From assembly GCA_015680685.1 (NCBI GenBank), contig MNCI01035168.1, positions 1,702 to 23,164 of the forward strand: a DNA stretch of 21,463 nt, written 5' to 3'. Made by a program: the position numbers and the translations under genes. The notes beneath the pieces are model-generated. The model did not search any database and was not told the origin of the DNA. It saw only the letters and a list, made by a program, of their open reading frames with translations. Source of the stretch: Gnetum montanum (Eukaryota; Streptophyta; Gnetopsida; Gnetales; Gnetaceae). Position 1 is the stretch's first letter, and every line of letters starts with the position of its first letter. Positions 7,280-17,182 of this stretch are shown here, one piece after another.

Positions 7280-9384
7280 TCAGCGCCTGCACAGGAGACC
7301 ACCGTGCGCCCCTCCAGTACATTCTGAGGCGGGAAGACGCAAAATGGACTCCTGGCCGAATGCATAACTCGTACTACTACTGTTACTGTTGTTAAAAACG
7401 GTGCAGGCAAGGCAGTCATGGGCGAGCAGAGACGAGGTTCGGTACAGACGCTCGCCACCCATGACGGGCATGGGAACGCCTTCTTTCACGCGGCTGACGT
7501 AGCCCTTGCGGTACGTCTGGCCCAGCACGCCGTCGACCTTGTCTGTAACCGCTAGCAGTTCGAAGCGCAGATCCAGATGCGCGAAGCAGTCGTTCGGCCG
7601 CGGCACGCCGTAACCGTGGGCGACACCGTCGGCCTCCGTCACCGGAACCGCCGACGCCGTCACCACCGCCACGTCGCCCACGTGCACCGCCAAGGCATTC
7701 ACCGCCGCCAGCCGCTCCACCACGAAATCTCCAGTGGAAACATCATCACTGTTCGGGTAAAACGTACAGGGAAATCGTTGAAGAAATTGCCATACAAATA
7801 TTATTTTTAAAATTTGGAAAAATGAAAACATAAAAGATGATTAAAGGAAATTGTCATAAAAATATTCATTTTTGAATTTAAAAAACTTGGGAAAAATGAT
7901 TGAGGATGCACCCCGGAATTTGCCATAAAAACATCACTGTTTCCGTAAAATGTCACTGTAAAAACATCACTTTTTAATTTAAAAAAAAACATAAAATCAA
8001 GATAATTCACTTTCCAAATTAAAAAAACATAAAACCAAGATAATTCAAAGAAATTGTCATGAAAACATCACTTTTTAAATAAAAAACCATGGGAAAAACT
8101 ATTGAGGATGGTTCAAAAAAATTGCCATTGCGGTAAAATATTTCTGGAAGAAAGTTTCAAGGATGTTAGAATGAAATTGCCCTAAAACATCACTATTGCA
8201 GTAAAACATCACTGGAAGTAAGTTTTGAAAATTTTAGAACGAAATTGCCATTTGAAGATGTTAACAAAAAAGAAAAATTATGATCATCCAGAGCTACAGT
8301 GCTCATTCCACTAAGCCAAGGTCCTCACAAAGTTGGTAAATGAGCCGTAATCTTAATCTCTACGAGTTGAAAAAACCATTGAAGATGACGTGAAAAAAAT
8401 TGCTATAAAAACATTACTATTGCAGTAAACAAATGTGGGAAAAACCGTTGAAGACAACAATAAGAAATTACCATACAAAAAAGACCAAAACCATTGAAGA
8501 TGATTCCAAGAAATTACCAGGAAAAACATCACAGTAGTAAAAATCCCTTAAAATAATGATTAAAGAAGATACAAGGAAATGGCTATAAAGATACGACAGT
8601 CCATAAAACACCCCAAAACTGATTCAAGATGATACAAAGAAAACCAGCTCTTCTTCTTTGCAGAGGAATGGTGGAAAAGAACTTAGGTAACGAACCTGTA
8701 CAACAGGTTATCCCTGCTGCCGTTGGGCGACGTCCACGTGGCCGCCGGATCCTCCGGGAGGGCGACAGGGACACTATCAAAGGTGATCTGGAGGCGATCC
8801 ACGTCCTCATCCCAGGCGGCGGTGTGGGCGGCGGCGACGGTGAGGACGTGGCCGGAATGCATGATTGCGAGCGCCTGCACCCACGTGAAGTCGCGGGTTC
8901 GACCCGCGGGTCGGACGCCGATCATGCGAGCGTTGATGTGGAGGCGGGCGTCGGTGACGATCGCGAAGGAGTCGCCGGCGGTGCCGTGAAAGTAGAACAT
9001 TCGGCCGTCGGCGCCGACGAAGCGCGGATCGTAGCAAACGGAGCCGTAGCCGTTACAGCCCGGCACGCGGCGCCGACACGACGCCTCGCATTTTATGCAA
9101 TCCACGTAACATGCCTTGGAACTGGGATCCCCGGGTTTCCGGCCAGGGCATTCCTTCGGACAGTAGAGCGTCTTCAGAAAACATTTGCCTCTGGTTAGGC
9201 ATACCGTGGATTCTCCTGCTTTTGCTCCTCCTCCGCCTCCTGCTCCTACTCTTTTGGATAGTTTTGCGAAATGAGTTCGCACGGCTAAATTCTTTTCTTC
9301 TGCAACTGCTGATCCTGCCAAGAGAATCAGGCAGAGCAGAAGAACAGCTTGGGAGATTGCAGGCGAAGAAGAAGAAGAAGCCAT
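7280..9384 (-). CDS. Root_cap family (LEA-related) secreted protein, two exons
   Basis: The gene has two exons: exon 1 at 9384-8696 and exon 2 at 7748-7280, joined across a 947-bp GT-AG intron (ACAG|GTTCGT ... GAACAG|TGATG). The junction keeps the frame (codon 230, AG+T) and gives 385 residues. Residues 1-28 form a signal peptide (MASSSSS..., leucine-rich core, AVA before EE). A Gly-rich linker (about 47-57) leads to a Cys-rich region with ten Cys from 62 to 117 (C-x3-C in YCPKECP, CYVDC, CNGYG, CYDPRF). Family blocks follow: DGRMFYFHG (126-134), RPAGRTRDFTWVQAL (158-172), HLDLRF (287-292), VDGVLGQTYR (301-310), VPMPVMGGE (321-329) and DCLAC (341-345). These match plant Root_cap (LEA-related) proteins, whose biochemical function is not established. 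About 40 residues after the last conserved Cys, Ser-rich then Gly-rich, look longer than usual. Exons are clearly GC-richer than the surroundings. A TATA box precedes the start. Confidence 0.9.
7749..8695 (-). repeat. intron made of degenerate tandem repeats
   Basis: On the plus strand the intron is largely built from variants of AAGAAATTGCCATAAAAACA followed by TCACTATTGCAGTAAAACAT, recurring near 7781, 7846, 7914, 8049, 8119, 8172, 8240, 8395, 8465, 8510 and 8574. The octamer containing the true acceptor (CAG|TGATG on the minus strand, 7744-7751) is repeated exactly at 7932-7939 and 8207-8214, so the tract contains decoy 3' splice sites. The repeat texture runs into the first few codons of exon 2. 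The true acceptor has the better pyrimidine tract just upstream. Confidence 0.7.
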
Positions 9385-9447
9385 TAGTGTGTAATGGTTT
9401 TGTGAGAGAGTCTTTTTGGGTTTAGTATTGAAATGATAAGTGAGATT

Positions 9448-9455
9448 TATTTATA
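9448..9455 (-). promoter_or_regulatory. TATA box of the Root_cap family gene
   Basis: TATAAATA on the minus strand lies 64-71 bases upstream of the ATG at 9384. Transcription would start about 30 bases downstream, leaving a short 5' untranslated region of roughly 35 bases. No other core promoter element could be assigned. Confidence 0.65.
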
Positions 9456-11299
9456 CAGAGGGCGGGCTGTGTGTTGGTCTGGGTAAGGTGAAAGTCTGGG
9501 TGCAATGTGCGAAGAAGTCACGGGATTTGTTTGACCGTCATGGCTTCTCTGCCGTCTGTTTATCGTGCTCGCTGCCCACTGCGGCACCCAATTTTTATCC
9601 ATTTTGGTTGCAGGCAGGGTCTCTCATTTCAAAAGTTGGCGCAAGTGGAATATTTTTGCGTTAAAATGCGGGCACCCTAAAGCGTCATTCCTGGAGAGCG
9701 CCGGTTTTATTAGCATAAATGAACAGTTTTCATTAATGAAGTTAAACTGTTGGAATGGACCTGTCGTAAATGATAATCCAAGGTTAATATTATTTATAAT
9801 TCGTTTTCATTTCTGGTTACGTGTGTTAAGTTGTTTAGTAAAAGGTTTTCAAAGCATAGGTTCTTAAAATATTGCTAGATTCTTTTGTAATACTTACATT
9901 TGAAGCATTCTTATATTCCTCTGAAATTCTTATTATTTAAAGTATTTGTTGTTACCTGTATGTCTTCTCATGTACTCATTGTCATCCTTTTGGGGTTCTA
10001 ATATTATCATTATTTTAGACTTTGTTAACAAAATAGTATTTATTATTTACAGTTTTTTAATCATACTTAACCAATTTTTTCATGTTTTTTATTTTTAATA
10101 TTCCTTTTAATTGCTCTTGTACAGCTGCAATTTAGCATCAATCTTCTTTGAACATCATCAAAAAATCTAAGAAACTAAATCATGAAAAATAAAGAGATGA
10201 TATAAATTGACCAAGCAACAAAAACAAATTATTTAAACTTATTTGTTTAACATTATAATACTATTTCAAATAGTAATCGCAGCACAGAAAATAAACACCT
10301 GAAATATAAATGTATCAGTTCTTTTTTTCTGTATGCAGGTTTGTAATTTAAAATTATTTGATGGAAACTTTTTAGTTTTAATGAAAAGTAGCGGAAACCA
10401 TTCATAACGAAACCGTTCGTTCGAATTCCTTGAATCTCTGGACTACTAAAAAATGGAAAAAAGCGAACGTCAAGTTGTAGTAATAGCTGCAAGTGATGGG
10501 CGTTACAGAGCCACTCCTTGTTCGGCTCTTAATTGTTTGTTTTTTTTTTAATTCTTGTTGTTTACGTTTACTTTTGCTGGTCTCATAATTAGGTGCATCT
10601 CATCTTGATTTCAGGTCAAATCTTTTTGGGCAGTTTGCTTTTGTTTACATTTCATGATCTTTATAATATAGTTGTCATGTTTCGTTGAAAAGTAACGAAG
10701 CGTAGGTAGGCCACCACTTAACGGAAATTGTCCATTCAAAAATGAGAGCATGGGAGAGTGCTGGAGTTGGTCATAAGCCATGAATGATCCTTTAAAAAGT
10801 CTGCCCGATTTTGAATTTAGCAACTAATAATTTGGATGACGGTGGATTGCCTGCTTTTATTGTTTTTGACTAATATGTACTTAGGTGCGCAAAGGGGCAC
10901 GGATATTGAATACTTGCACAATTATCATAATATTAAAGCAGCACGGAAGTAAATAATTTGGAGAAATACGTTGACAGTCAAACGTTAGGCCATTTGGGTA
11001 GGAGCTCTCTAAACCCCTTACCATCGGAATATGATGTGATGTTTTGTCCGTTGCCTCAATGGTTTGCCTCGTGCCTAACACTTTAAGCGACAAACAATGA
11101 AGTGAAGGTAAGTAATCAAAGAATAAAATAACATTAGCTAGCAATCTGAAAATAAAAATAAGATTAGAAGATTAGAACTAAGCTCAAGACCTTTCATTTT
11201 ATAAAAAGTAGTGGTGGGATGTGTTTTATGCAATGTCCATTGAAACCCCTTAGATTCTTAGGGAATTTCTTTTTAAATCTATAATTTAGTGTTGTATAA
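9456..11299. other. intergenic DNA, nothing recognised
   Basis: The first few hundred bases (to about 9800) are the likely upstream region of the minus-strand gene. The rest is AT-rich, with short homopolymer runs (for example T-runs near 10540) and no coding signal, LTR terminus or repeat shared with the rest of the window. Confidence 0.45.
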
Positions 11300-11305
11300 T
11301 AGGGA

Positions 11306-11755
11306 TCATCATTTGGAGTGATGGTAAGGTGCACATTTCTCAAGTTGAATATTTGGGTTTGACCCTAGCCCCAACCACTTAAAGAGGTTAGGCTTTCACT
11401 CATCTATTGACCCTCCTAGGATCATCCTTAATGGAAACTCTGGCTCTGGGTGGTGATCTCTTTTTTAACTTAGTGTTGGCCTAGGATTACTAAGCCAAGA
11501 CTTTTACCACTAACCTAATCAAAAGTTAAATATACTTGTTATTCCATAAACTAGCTCCTAGTAAAATATATAGTGAAACTACTAAATTTTTACTTGAGTC
11601 CATGAAGATCCCCTTTTGAATATATCGAAAAGAGCAAATTTCCTTTTATAGAATTTTTTTACTTGATAGCTCACCATTATGCATTGGAATTGAACACATG
11701 ACTTAGGGTTTCCATACCAAAGCTCTTACCATTAAGCTAATATATTATAATATTA
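11306..11755. mobile_element. cluster of decayed tRNA-like SINE sequences
   Basis: Three tRNA-like heads are packed here. One on the plus strand has GGAGTGATGGTAAGG and a B box GGGTTTGACCC (11355-11365). One on the minus strand has TAGCTTAATGGTAAGAG (11723-11739) and GTGTTCAATTCC (11686-11697). A third A-box-like block lies on the minus strand at 11500-11517 (TTAGGTTAGTGGTAAAAG) without a clear B box. They differ from the SINE family at 6302, 14545 and 19394. Boundaries are not resolved, and none folds as an intact tRNA gene. Confidence 0.45.
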
Positions 11756-11809
11756 AGTTATGAAAGTAAGAACAATCGAAATTGTAGCAAAAAATATTTT
11801 ATTAACTTT

Positions 11810-11814
11810 AATGT
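11810..11814. repeat. target-site duplication AATGT, left of solo LTR B
   Basis: AATGT at 11810-11814 is repeated at 12782-12786, exactly outside the TG...CA termini. Confidence 0.85.
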
Positions 11815-12626
11815 TGATGAGTGGCGAGGTACCCCTACACTCAACCATACGAAACGAGCGTAGCACGGGTGATCCGGTTGAACTCCGCAGACTAAATGCC
11901 TAAACGCCGCAAGGAACACTTGGGGTTAATTAATCGTTGTCTTCCCAAACTTACTTGTTGTTGTCACGGTGTATGGTTAAGTAAGTCCGAGGTATATGAT
12001 TTTTTTGGTCTTTTCAGGTTTATCTCCTATGCTAAGGGGTGAAGGGTTGAGAGACTAAAACTAACTCTAACTACAACACTAAGTCCTAGCATCAACATCC
12101 ATTCCCACTTGTCGTACACACCCTGAACTGTGCAACTGTGGCTACCAAACGCTAATCGTTACTGGGATTACCACACGTAACGCACGTGCTCGAGGCGGTT
12201 GTACTGAGGCACCTAACTAGCCTAAGTGTGATGAGCAATTGATTCCTTGACTAGCCGTACACATCCGTAAATGCCCGTAATCAAGTCGTACTTGTCCCAC
12301 GTTCTAGGAGATAAGGGTGAGAGAATCTAATCGCGATGAGTAGCTGATTCCTTGGCTAGCCGTACACATTCGTCAATGCTCGTAACCAAGTCGTACTCAT
12401 GCCACGCTACTAGGAAAGCAATAAATAACATTAAATAAAGCTATCCATGTACTGCAAGGTTTATCCACAAAGCTCGTCTTTATTGCCATACACAACTTGC
12501 GTTCAGGTACAAAGCTGCTCGAATAAAGAACCGTTCACTTGGGGGACTCCTATTGTGGGCACATGGAAAATATCAGAGCTTCGCTACTTCTAGCTTAGGA
12601 TGTCAAATGAGGGGAGTGCTACCTCT

Positions 12627-12634
12627 TATTTATA
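12627..12634 (-). promoter_or_regulatory. TATA box of family-1 LTR copy B
   Basis: TATAAATA on the minus strand, about 147 bp from the LTR start, just downstream of the palindrome cluster at 12654-12773. Confidence 0.6.
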
Positions 12635-12653
12635 GATTTGGTGGTGGACCGCT

Positions 12654-12773
12654 ATATCACGTACGCGATATCGCAGGGGACGACGTGATATCGTGGCGGT
12701 CGCGATATTGCGTACGCGATATCATGGTGGCCGCGATATTGCGTACGCAATATTGCCGCTTGTGCATATCGCG
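12654..12773. repeat. GATATC-centred palindrome cluster in LTR B U3
   Basis: Five to six variants of CGCGATATCGCG lie in about 120 bp, including GCGATATCGC at 12665-12674, GTGATATCGTG near 12685, CGCGATATTGCGTACGCGAT starting at 12701 and CCGCGATATTGCGTACGCAA starting at 12731. They fill nearly the whole space between the LTR start and its TATA box. Copies A (6190-6260) and C (13640-13700) have fewer, more decayed versions in the same place. Confidence 0.85.
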
Positions 12774-12854
12774 TCTCATCAAATGTTATGATATTCTTGT
12801 CGATTTTTAGTAGATCTTTAGATTTGATTGAAGTGAAAAGACTAAATAGATGGA

Positions 12855-13723
12855 TGATGAGCGACAAGGTACCCCTACGCTCAACCATACAAATACAAGC
12901 ATGTACGTGCAATCTGGTTGAACTCCACAGATGGACTAGTTGTGGCACCTAGACAATTATACATTGATTGCAGTGCATTGTCTTCCCACCTGGACTAGTA
13001 TTTGCTTTGTCACATATGGTTTAGTCTAGAGTGAGGTGTATGATGTGGTTTCTACTACTATGCTACTCTTAAGGAAAATGAGAAATAACTTGATTAAGCT
13101 AATAAGTAATAAGAAATAATTCTAAGCTAGCCTATGTGAGATTAGCATCTATCCCTAACCATTCGTATGCATCTTGAACTTTGTGTACTATTTCTAGGAT
13201 TACCAAGCACACATCACTTGAGACACTACTTGATATGCTATTGTGTTACCACGTAGTTACACTTAAATGTTCGTGATTAAGATGTACTCATTCCACATTA
13301 ACAATAGGAATAGTAAATGATGATAAAAGAAATATTAACTAAGAAAACAACAATAAATGATAAATAATTAAAATAAATTAAAAGCTAAGTGAATGCTGCA
13401 ATGATGAAGTAATCTTGATTTTTATTGCTGATCATGTGCGTGTCCAAGTACATCACACTCGAACAAAAGTTCTGTACAATTACAAGCATCACATTGCGAG
13501 CATACACTTGGGAAAAGAACTGAAAACTAACTAAAAATTGACAAAAGACTCGACCCCAAAAGACTCAAGACTCTAATGACTAACTATTCTAATTCCTTCC
13601 TTGTGCACCTAAGTGCTATATTTATAAGCTAACACAGGAATCATGATATTGTGTATATGATATTGTATCCAGGCTATGATATCGCATACCCAATATCAAG
13701 GCCTAGCAAACCATGATTCATCA
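12855..13723 (-). mobile_element. family-1 solo LTR, copy C
   Basis: The element is 869 bp with termini TGATGAG (12855) and TTCATCA (13723), and a perfect ATGGA target duplication at 12850-12854 and 13724-13728. It is collinear with both halves of copy A over its full length and much closer to A than to B. The TATAAATA box is on the minus strand at 13619-13626, with about 97 bp of U3 upstream. It lies only 73 bp from solo LTR B in the same orientation, but the two have different target duplications, so they are separate insertions and not the two ends of one element. Confidence 0.93.
13619..13626 (-). promoter_or_regulatory. TATA box of family-1 LTR copy C
   Basis: TATAAATA on the minus strand at the same relative position as in the other family-1 LTRs. 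Confidence 0.6.
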
Positions 13724-13728
13724 ATGGA

Positions 13729-14544
13729 TAATAGTTATTTTCGAGTATAAGATTTTACTATATGCAAGTTTTATTTGTTTTAAGCTTTAGATTTCTTTTC
13801 TTTGTTAGGATTGAAGTTTAGCTTAGTAGCATCCTACTAGTCTTGGGGGAACTTAATCAAATGTTAAAAGCAAATGGCATAAAAATATTTTTTAGAATTT
13901 GGTTCTCAGGAGTGCAACCTTCACTACTACTTGTAATTGATTGATAATGGTAACTTTGAGTTATGGTATTCTGGTCATGGTTATTGCAACCCCAAGCTAA
14001 TTAGCAATGGTTGTTGCCCTTTAATATTCTTAATTTAAATATAAGTTTAGAAATATCATGACTCATGATTCATCATGATGCATGGTCAATTCAAAGTTAA
14101 CTTAATACATGAATTTTCAAGGATCAGAGCATAGCTACAAATACCATTTTGAACTTGCAACTAGTGATGGCACTCATAGGTATATAAAAATCCTTAAATT
14201 AAGACATACATTGTGCCCAACTAGACTTCACTAAGGTTAATGCTTGAGGTCATTAATATTCAATACTAAATCCCTTCGTATAATATATTGAAATTTTAAG
14301 CTCAAAAGGTTAATATATTGAAATGTTGATGTTGCTTATTAGCATGTTTACTTTATTTTTATTTAATTTCTTTTCTTTTGTCTTTTTTTTCGGTATACTA
14401 GAGTTTATTTTTTCTATTGTTCATTTCTCATGGTAGACATAAAAGTATGCATTTTATATATAGTTAGTTATACCATGCATGATTAATTATATTGATGATG
14501 GTTATTTAAAAATTATTATTCTTCGTTTTAAATTGTGATTCTAA
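13729..14544. other. AT-rich spacer, nothing recognised
   Basis: No coding frame, LTR terminus or repeat unit shared with other parts of the window was found. Confidence 0.4.
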
Positions 14545-14662
14545 CAATGAGCTATTAGCCCAACAGTAAGACTCTTGATTTGAAAGCTCCAAGTCATTGG
14601 TTTGATTCTAGTGGGCAATGCTTAGCAATAAAATTCTATTTGGACTATATATCTTGAGGTGT
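14545..14662 (+). mobile_element. tRNA-derived SINE, copy 2
   Basis: It has the same block order as the SINE at 6302-6421: CAATGAG head, TATTAGCCCAACAGTAAGAC (A-box region, decayed), CTTGATTTGAAAGCTCCAAG, B box GGTTTGATTC, and tail GGACTATATATCTTGAGG. Orientation is plus. Downstream bases to about 14700 are not shared with the other copies. Confidence 0.72.
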
Positions 14663-14949
14663 ACCTATATTACAATTATTTTAGGGTTCCAACACCACCT
14701 CCTAGATGATAGTCAAACAAAATTCTACTTGGACCTACACATAGAGTCATTAGGTAGGTCAATAAATATATTGTCTATACGAGTATAAACTATCCTATGA
14801 TAGTTAAACTTGTAGGTTGTAAGCATAGGTGGAAGGCTAGGCTAAGCTACGGATTCTAATAGATAAGTAACATGTATGAGTGTTTAAAAAAGGATAGGAT
14901 TGCAAGGTTTATTTCTGTGCATCAAACTTAATATTTGTGACATTTTTTT

Positions 14950-16160
14950 ATCACTTTTACTTATTGATTGGTTAAGAGAGTGTACTTTCATAAGTTGTTC
15001 TAATTCTAGTAGTAGCTCCTTCATACATATCTAAAATCACTTTAATATATTTATTAGTGTTGTGTTGCCTTTGCAAGGCCCATCAAACAATATCTCTAAG
15101 TACTCTTTCATATGATTCTTCTAACTCAATGAAGATCATATGTGGATTTTCTTTTTTTAGTTTCTCCATTAATTATTATATCAAGAAAATAGCATCTATA
15201 GTATATCTTCCAAACATAAATCCAAATTGATTTTTTGATTCAAGTTTGAGATACTACTTTATGACTCTCTTTCAAAGCCTAATAGTATGGGTCATTAGCT
15301 TGATTCCTCTATAGATTATATAATTTTGTACATATCCTTTATTATTGTATATGGAAATAATAATGCTTTTAAACAGCTTTTAGGCATTTTTCTATCCTTT
15401 AAAATTCTGTAAAATAATTGTGTCAACCATGAAACTCCTATTGTTTTTTAAAGAAATTCAAACATAGCTGTAGATCATTCGAAATATGGCTCTTTCCAAT
15501 GCTTCATAGTATGGCTCACTAGCTTGATTTTTCTCTAGTTTATATAATTTTGTACATCTCCTTTATTATTGTAGATGGAAATAATAATGCTTTTTCTCCA
15601 ACTTTTAGGCATATCCTTCAAAATTTTGTTAAATAATTGTGTCAACCATGAAAGTTCTATTATTTTTTTAAAAAATGTAGACACTCCTTTAGATTATTTG
15701 AAATTTGACTCTCTTCCAAAGCCTCATAATATGGCTCATTAGCTTGATTTCTCTATAGTTTAAACAATTTTGCACATATCCTTTATTATTATAGATGGAA
15801 ACAATAATGTTTTCTCTAACTTTTAGGCATTTCTCTATCCTTCAAAATTTTGTTAAATAATTGTGTCAACTATGAAACTCCTATTTTTTTTTAAAGAAAT
15901 GTGAACATTTATTTAGATTATTCAAAATATGACTTTCTTTCAAAGTTTTATAGTATGGCTCATTAGCTTGATTCCTCTGTAGTTTATACAAATTGGTACA
16001 TATTCTTTATTATAGATGGAAAGAATAATGCATTTTCTCTAACTTTTAGGCATTTCTCTTTTCTTAAAATTTTGTTTAATGATTGTATCAACCATAAAAA
16101 ACCTCTTGTTTTTTAAAGAAATGTGGACATTGCTTTAGATTATTTGAAATTCTTCAAAAA
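14950..16160 (-). pseudogene. RTE-clade LINE reverse transcriptase, decayed, with internal tandem amplification
   Basis: The minus strand, read from 16160 down, shows RTE-type reverse transcriptase blocks in the expected order: MPKSWRKSIIISIYNNKGDV, YRGIKLMTHTIRL, NQFGFMFGR, a decayed IFIELEESYERVLRDIV (usual form FIDLEKAYDRVPRDV), then YIKVILDMYEGATT. The catalytic FADD region and C-terminus are not found. Frameshifts and stops are frequent. The segment covering roughly the first two blocks is repeated in tandem, with about 220-bp units starting near 15341, 15561, 15780 and 16002. RTE LINEs move by target-primed reverse transcription; this copy cannot be active. Upstream parts of apparently the same element lie at 18425-18585 and 19520-20151. 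Confidence 0.8.
15341..16160. repeat. about 220-bp tandem repeat derived from LINE sequence
   Basis: Units begin at CTTTATTATTGTAGATGGAA-like sequence near 15341, 15561, 15780 and 16002. Each contains TTTTAGGCAT, AATTGTGTCAACCATGAAA and, in most, ATGGCTCATTAGCTTGATT. Divergence between neighbours is moderate, so the amplification happened after the LINE inserted but is not recent. The last unit has a near-identical partner at 18424-18597. Confidence 0.8.
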
Positions 16161-17136
16161 TGAGATTTTTTTGGGGCTCTCATGACTCAGCATAGTCCCA
16201 AAATTCAGGCAAGGATCACTACAAGCATGGTGTCATGATCGACCTTGTAGACAACATGGCACCCCAGAAGTCCTAACACCTGCAAAATTGCTTTCGAGCC
16301 TGCCAGCCACCCTCTACAACACAGTCAATGTAGCACCCAACCATAAGGCCAGTTTGCATGAAATAAGCACCAGGGGTAGACCGTACAGTCTAGTAAATTT
16401 TCTAACACATGGGTCGATGGGCTTGCTACATCCTCTAGCTTGCCCAACTTGACGTCTGCCTTAGTTGATAGTCTACCCAGGGACCATGCTAGGAGCTATT
16501 GAAGGTGTTTAGAATGGACTAAATAGTTTAGCAAGTTTTCTAACCGTAGGAACTTGCTACTCTACGCTACGCTACATTGCGTAGTAGGCCTTGGGAAGAC
16601 TGATCAAGCACCCAAGATGTAGATTGACAACGACTTAGTCCTTTGGGATATTTGCCCCACTTCATCCTTGATGCATGAGCAAGTTGACACAACAAAATGT
16701 GGCAATTTTTGACAGAAATCATTTTAATTTGAGTGCTATGTTGTGCTACGCTATGTGGTATAGCACAGTGTAGCAGGAATGTACTTTGATAATACTCCTA
16801 CTTAGATGGCTCTGATGAAGTAAGCATATTTTCCCATGCTCCAACCATCAAACAGGTTTGCTTTGCTGCCACGCCAGGACATGACTGACATTCTATGATA
16901 AAATGTTTGTAAATTAAGTCAGAATTCGAGCCAAACTGGGTGCTACGCTGTGCTACACTAAGTAGCGTAGTAGGGTCAAAATGAACAAAGGTCCCTTGCC
17001 AAGTGGTTCCTAGCAAAGGGACTGCACTTGGCCACATTCAGACCTCCAAGATTACTTGTTCCACTTTGCCCCTCAGGCCCTAAGTAGAATTTCTTGACAA
17101 AGAATTGTAGATCGAACAAGAATCCATGTCACATTG

Positions 17137-17182
17137 GCTACTATGTTGTGCTACGCTGCGTAGCGTAGCACAACATAGTAGC
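17137..17182. repeat. perfect inverted repeat, 21-bp arms with 4-base loop
   Basis: Left arm 17137-17157 ends in GTGCTACGCT; right arm 17162-17182 begins AGCGTAGCAC; the loop is GCGT. All 21 pairs match. It is the best-kept of the palindromic modules in the surrounding LTR-like element; the others (16556, 16735, 16940, 17337) are imperfect versions. Confidence 0.92.

Larger units (their letters stand above)
11815..12781 (-). mobile_element. family-1 solo LTR, copy B
   Basis: The element is 967 bp with termini TGATGAG...CTCATCA and a perfect AATGT target duplication on both sides. The orientation is minus, shown by the TATAAATA box at 12627-12634 and by alignment with copy A. It shares with A and C the block GGTACCCCTAC followed by CTCAACCATAC near its plus-strand left end, and the order of later blocks, but is a diverged subfamily with an internal partial duplication (the TTGACTAGCCGTACACAT segment recurs near 12254 and 12350). 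Upstream of the TATA box are about 147 bp packed with CGCGATAT and GCGATATCGC motifs. There is no primer site or internal region next to it, so it is a solo LTR left by recombination. Confidence 0.92.

Noticed and set aside
7577-7810. 77-codon plus-strand open frame
   Set aside because: Arg/His-rich translation of the antisense strand of exon 2.
8629-9198. 189-codon plus-strand open frame opposite exon 1
   Set aside because: It is the antisense shadow of the GC-rich exon of the Root_cap family gene; it has no signal or motif of its own.
11815-13723. Two LTRs of one full-length element (B and C as its ends)
   Set aside because: Only 73 bp lie between them, each has its own different target duplication, and B and C belong to different subfamilies.
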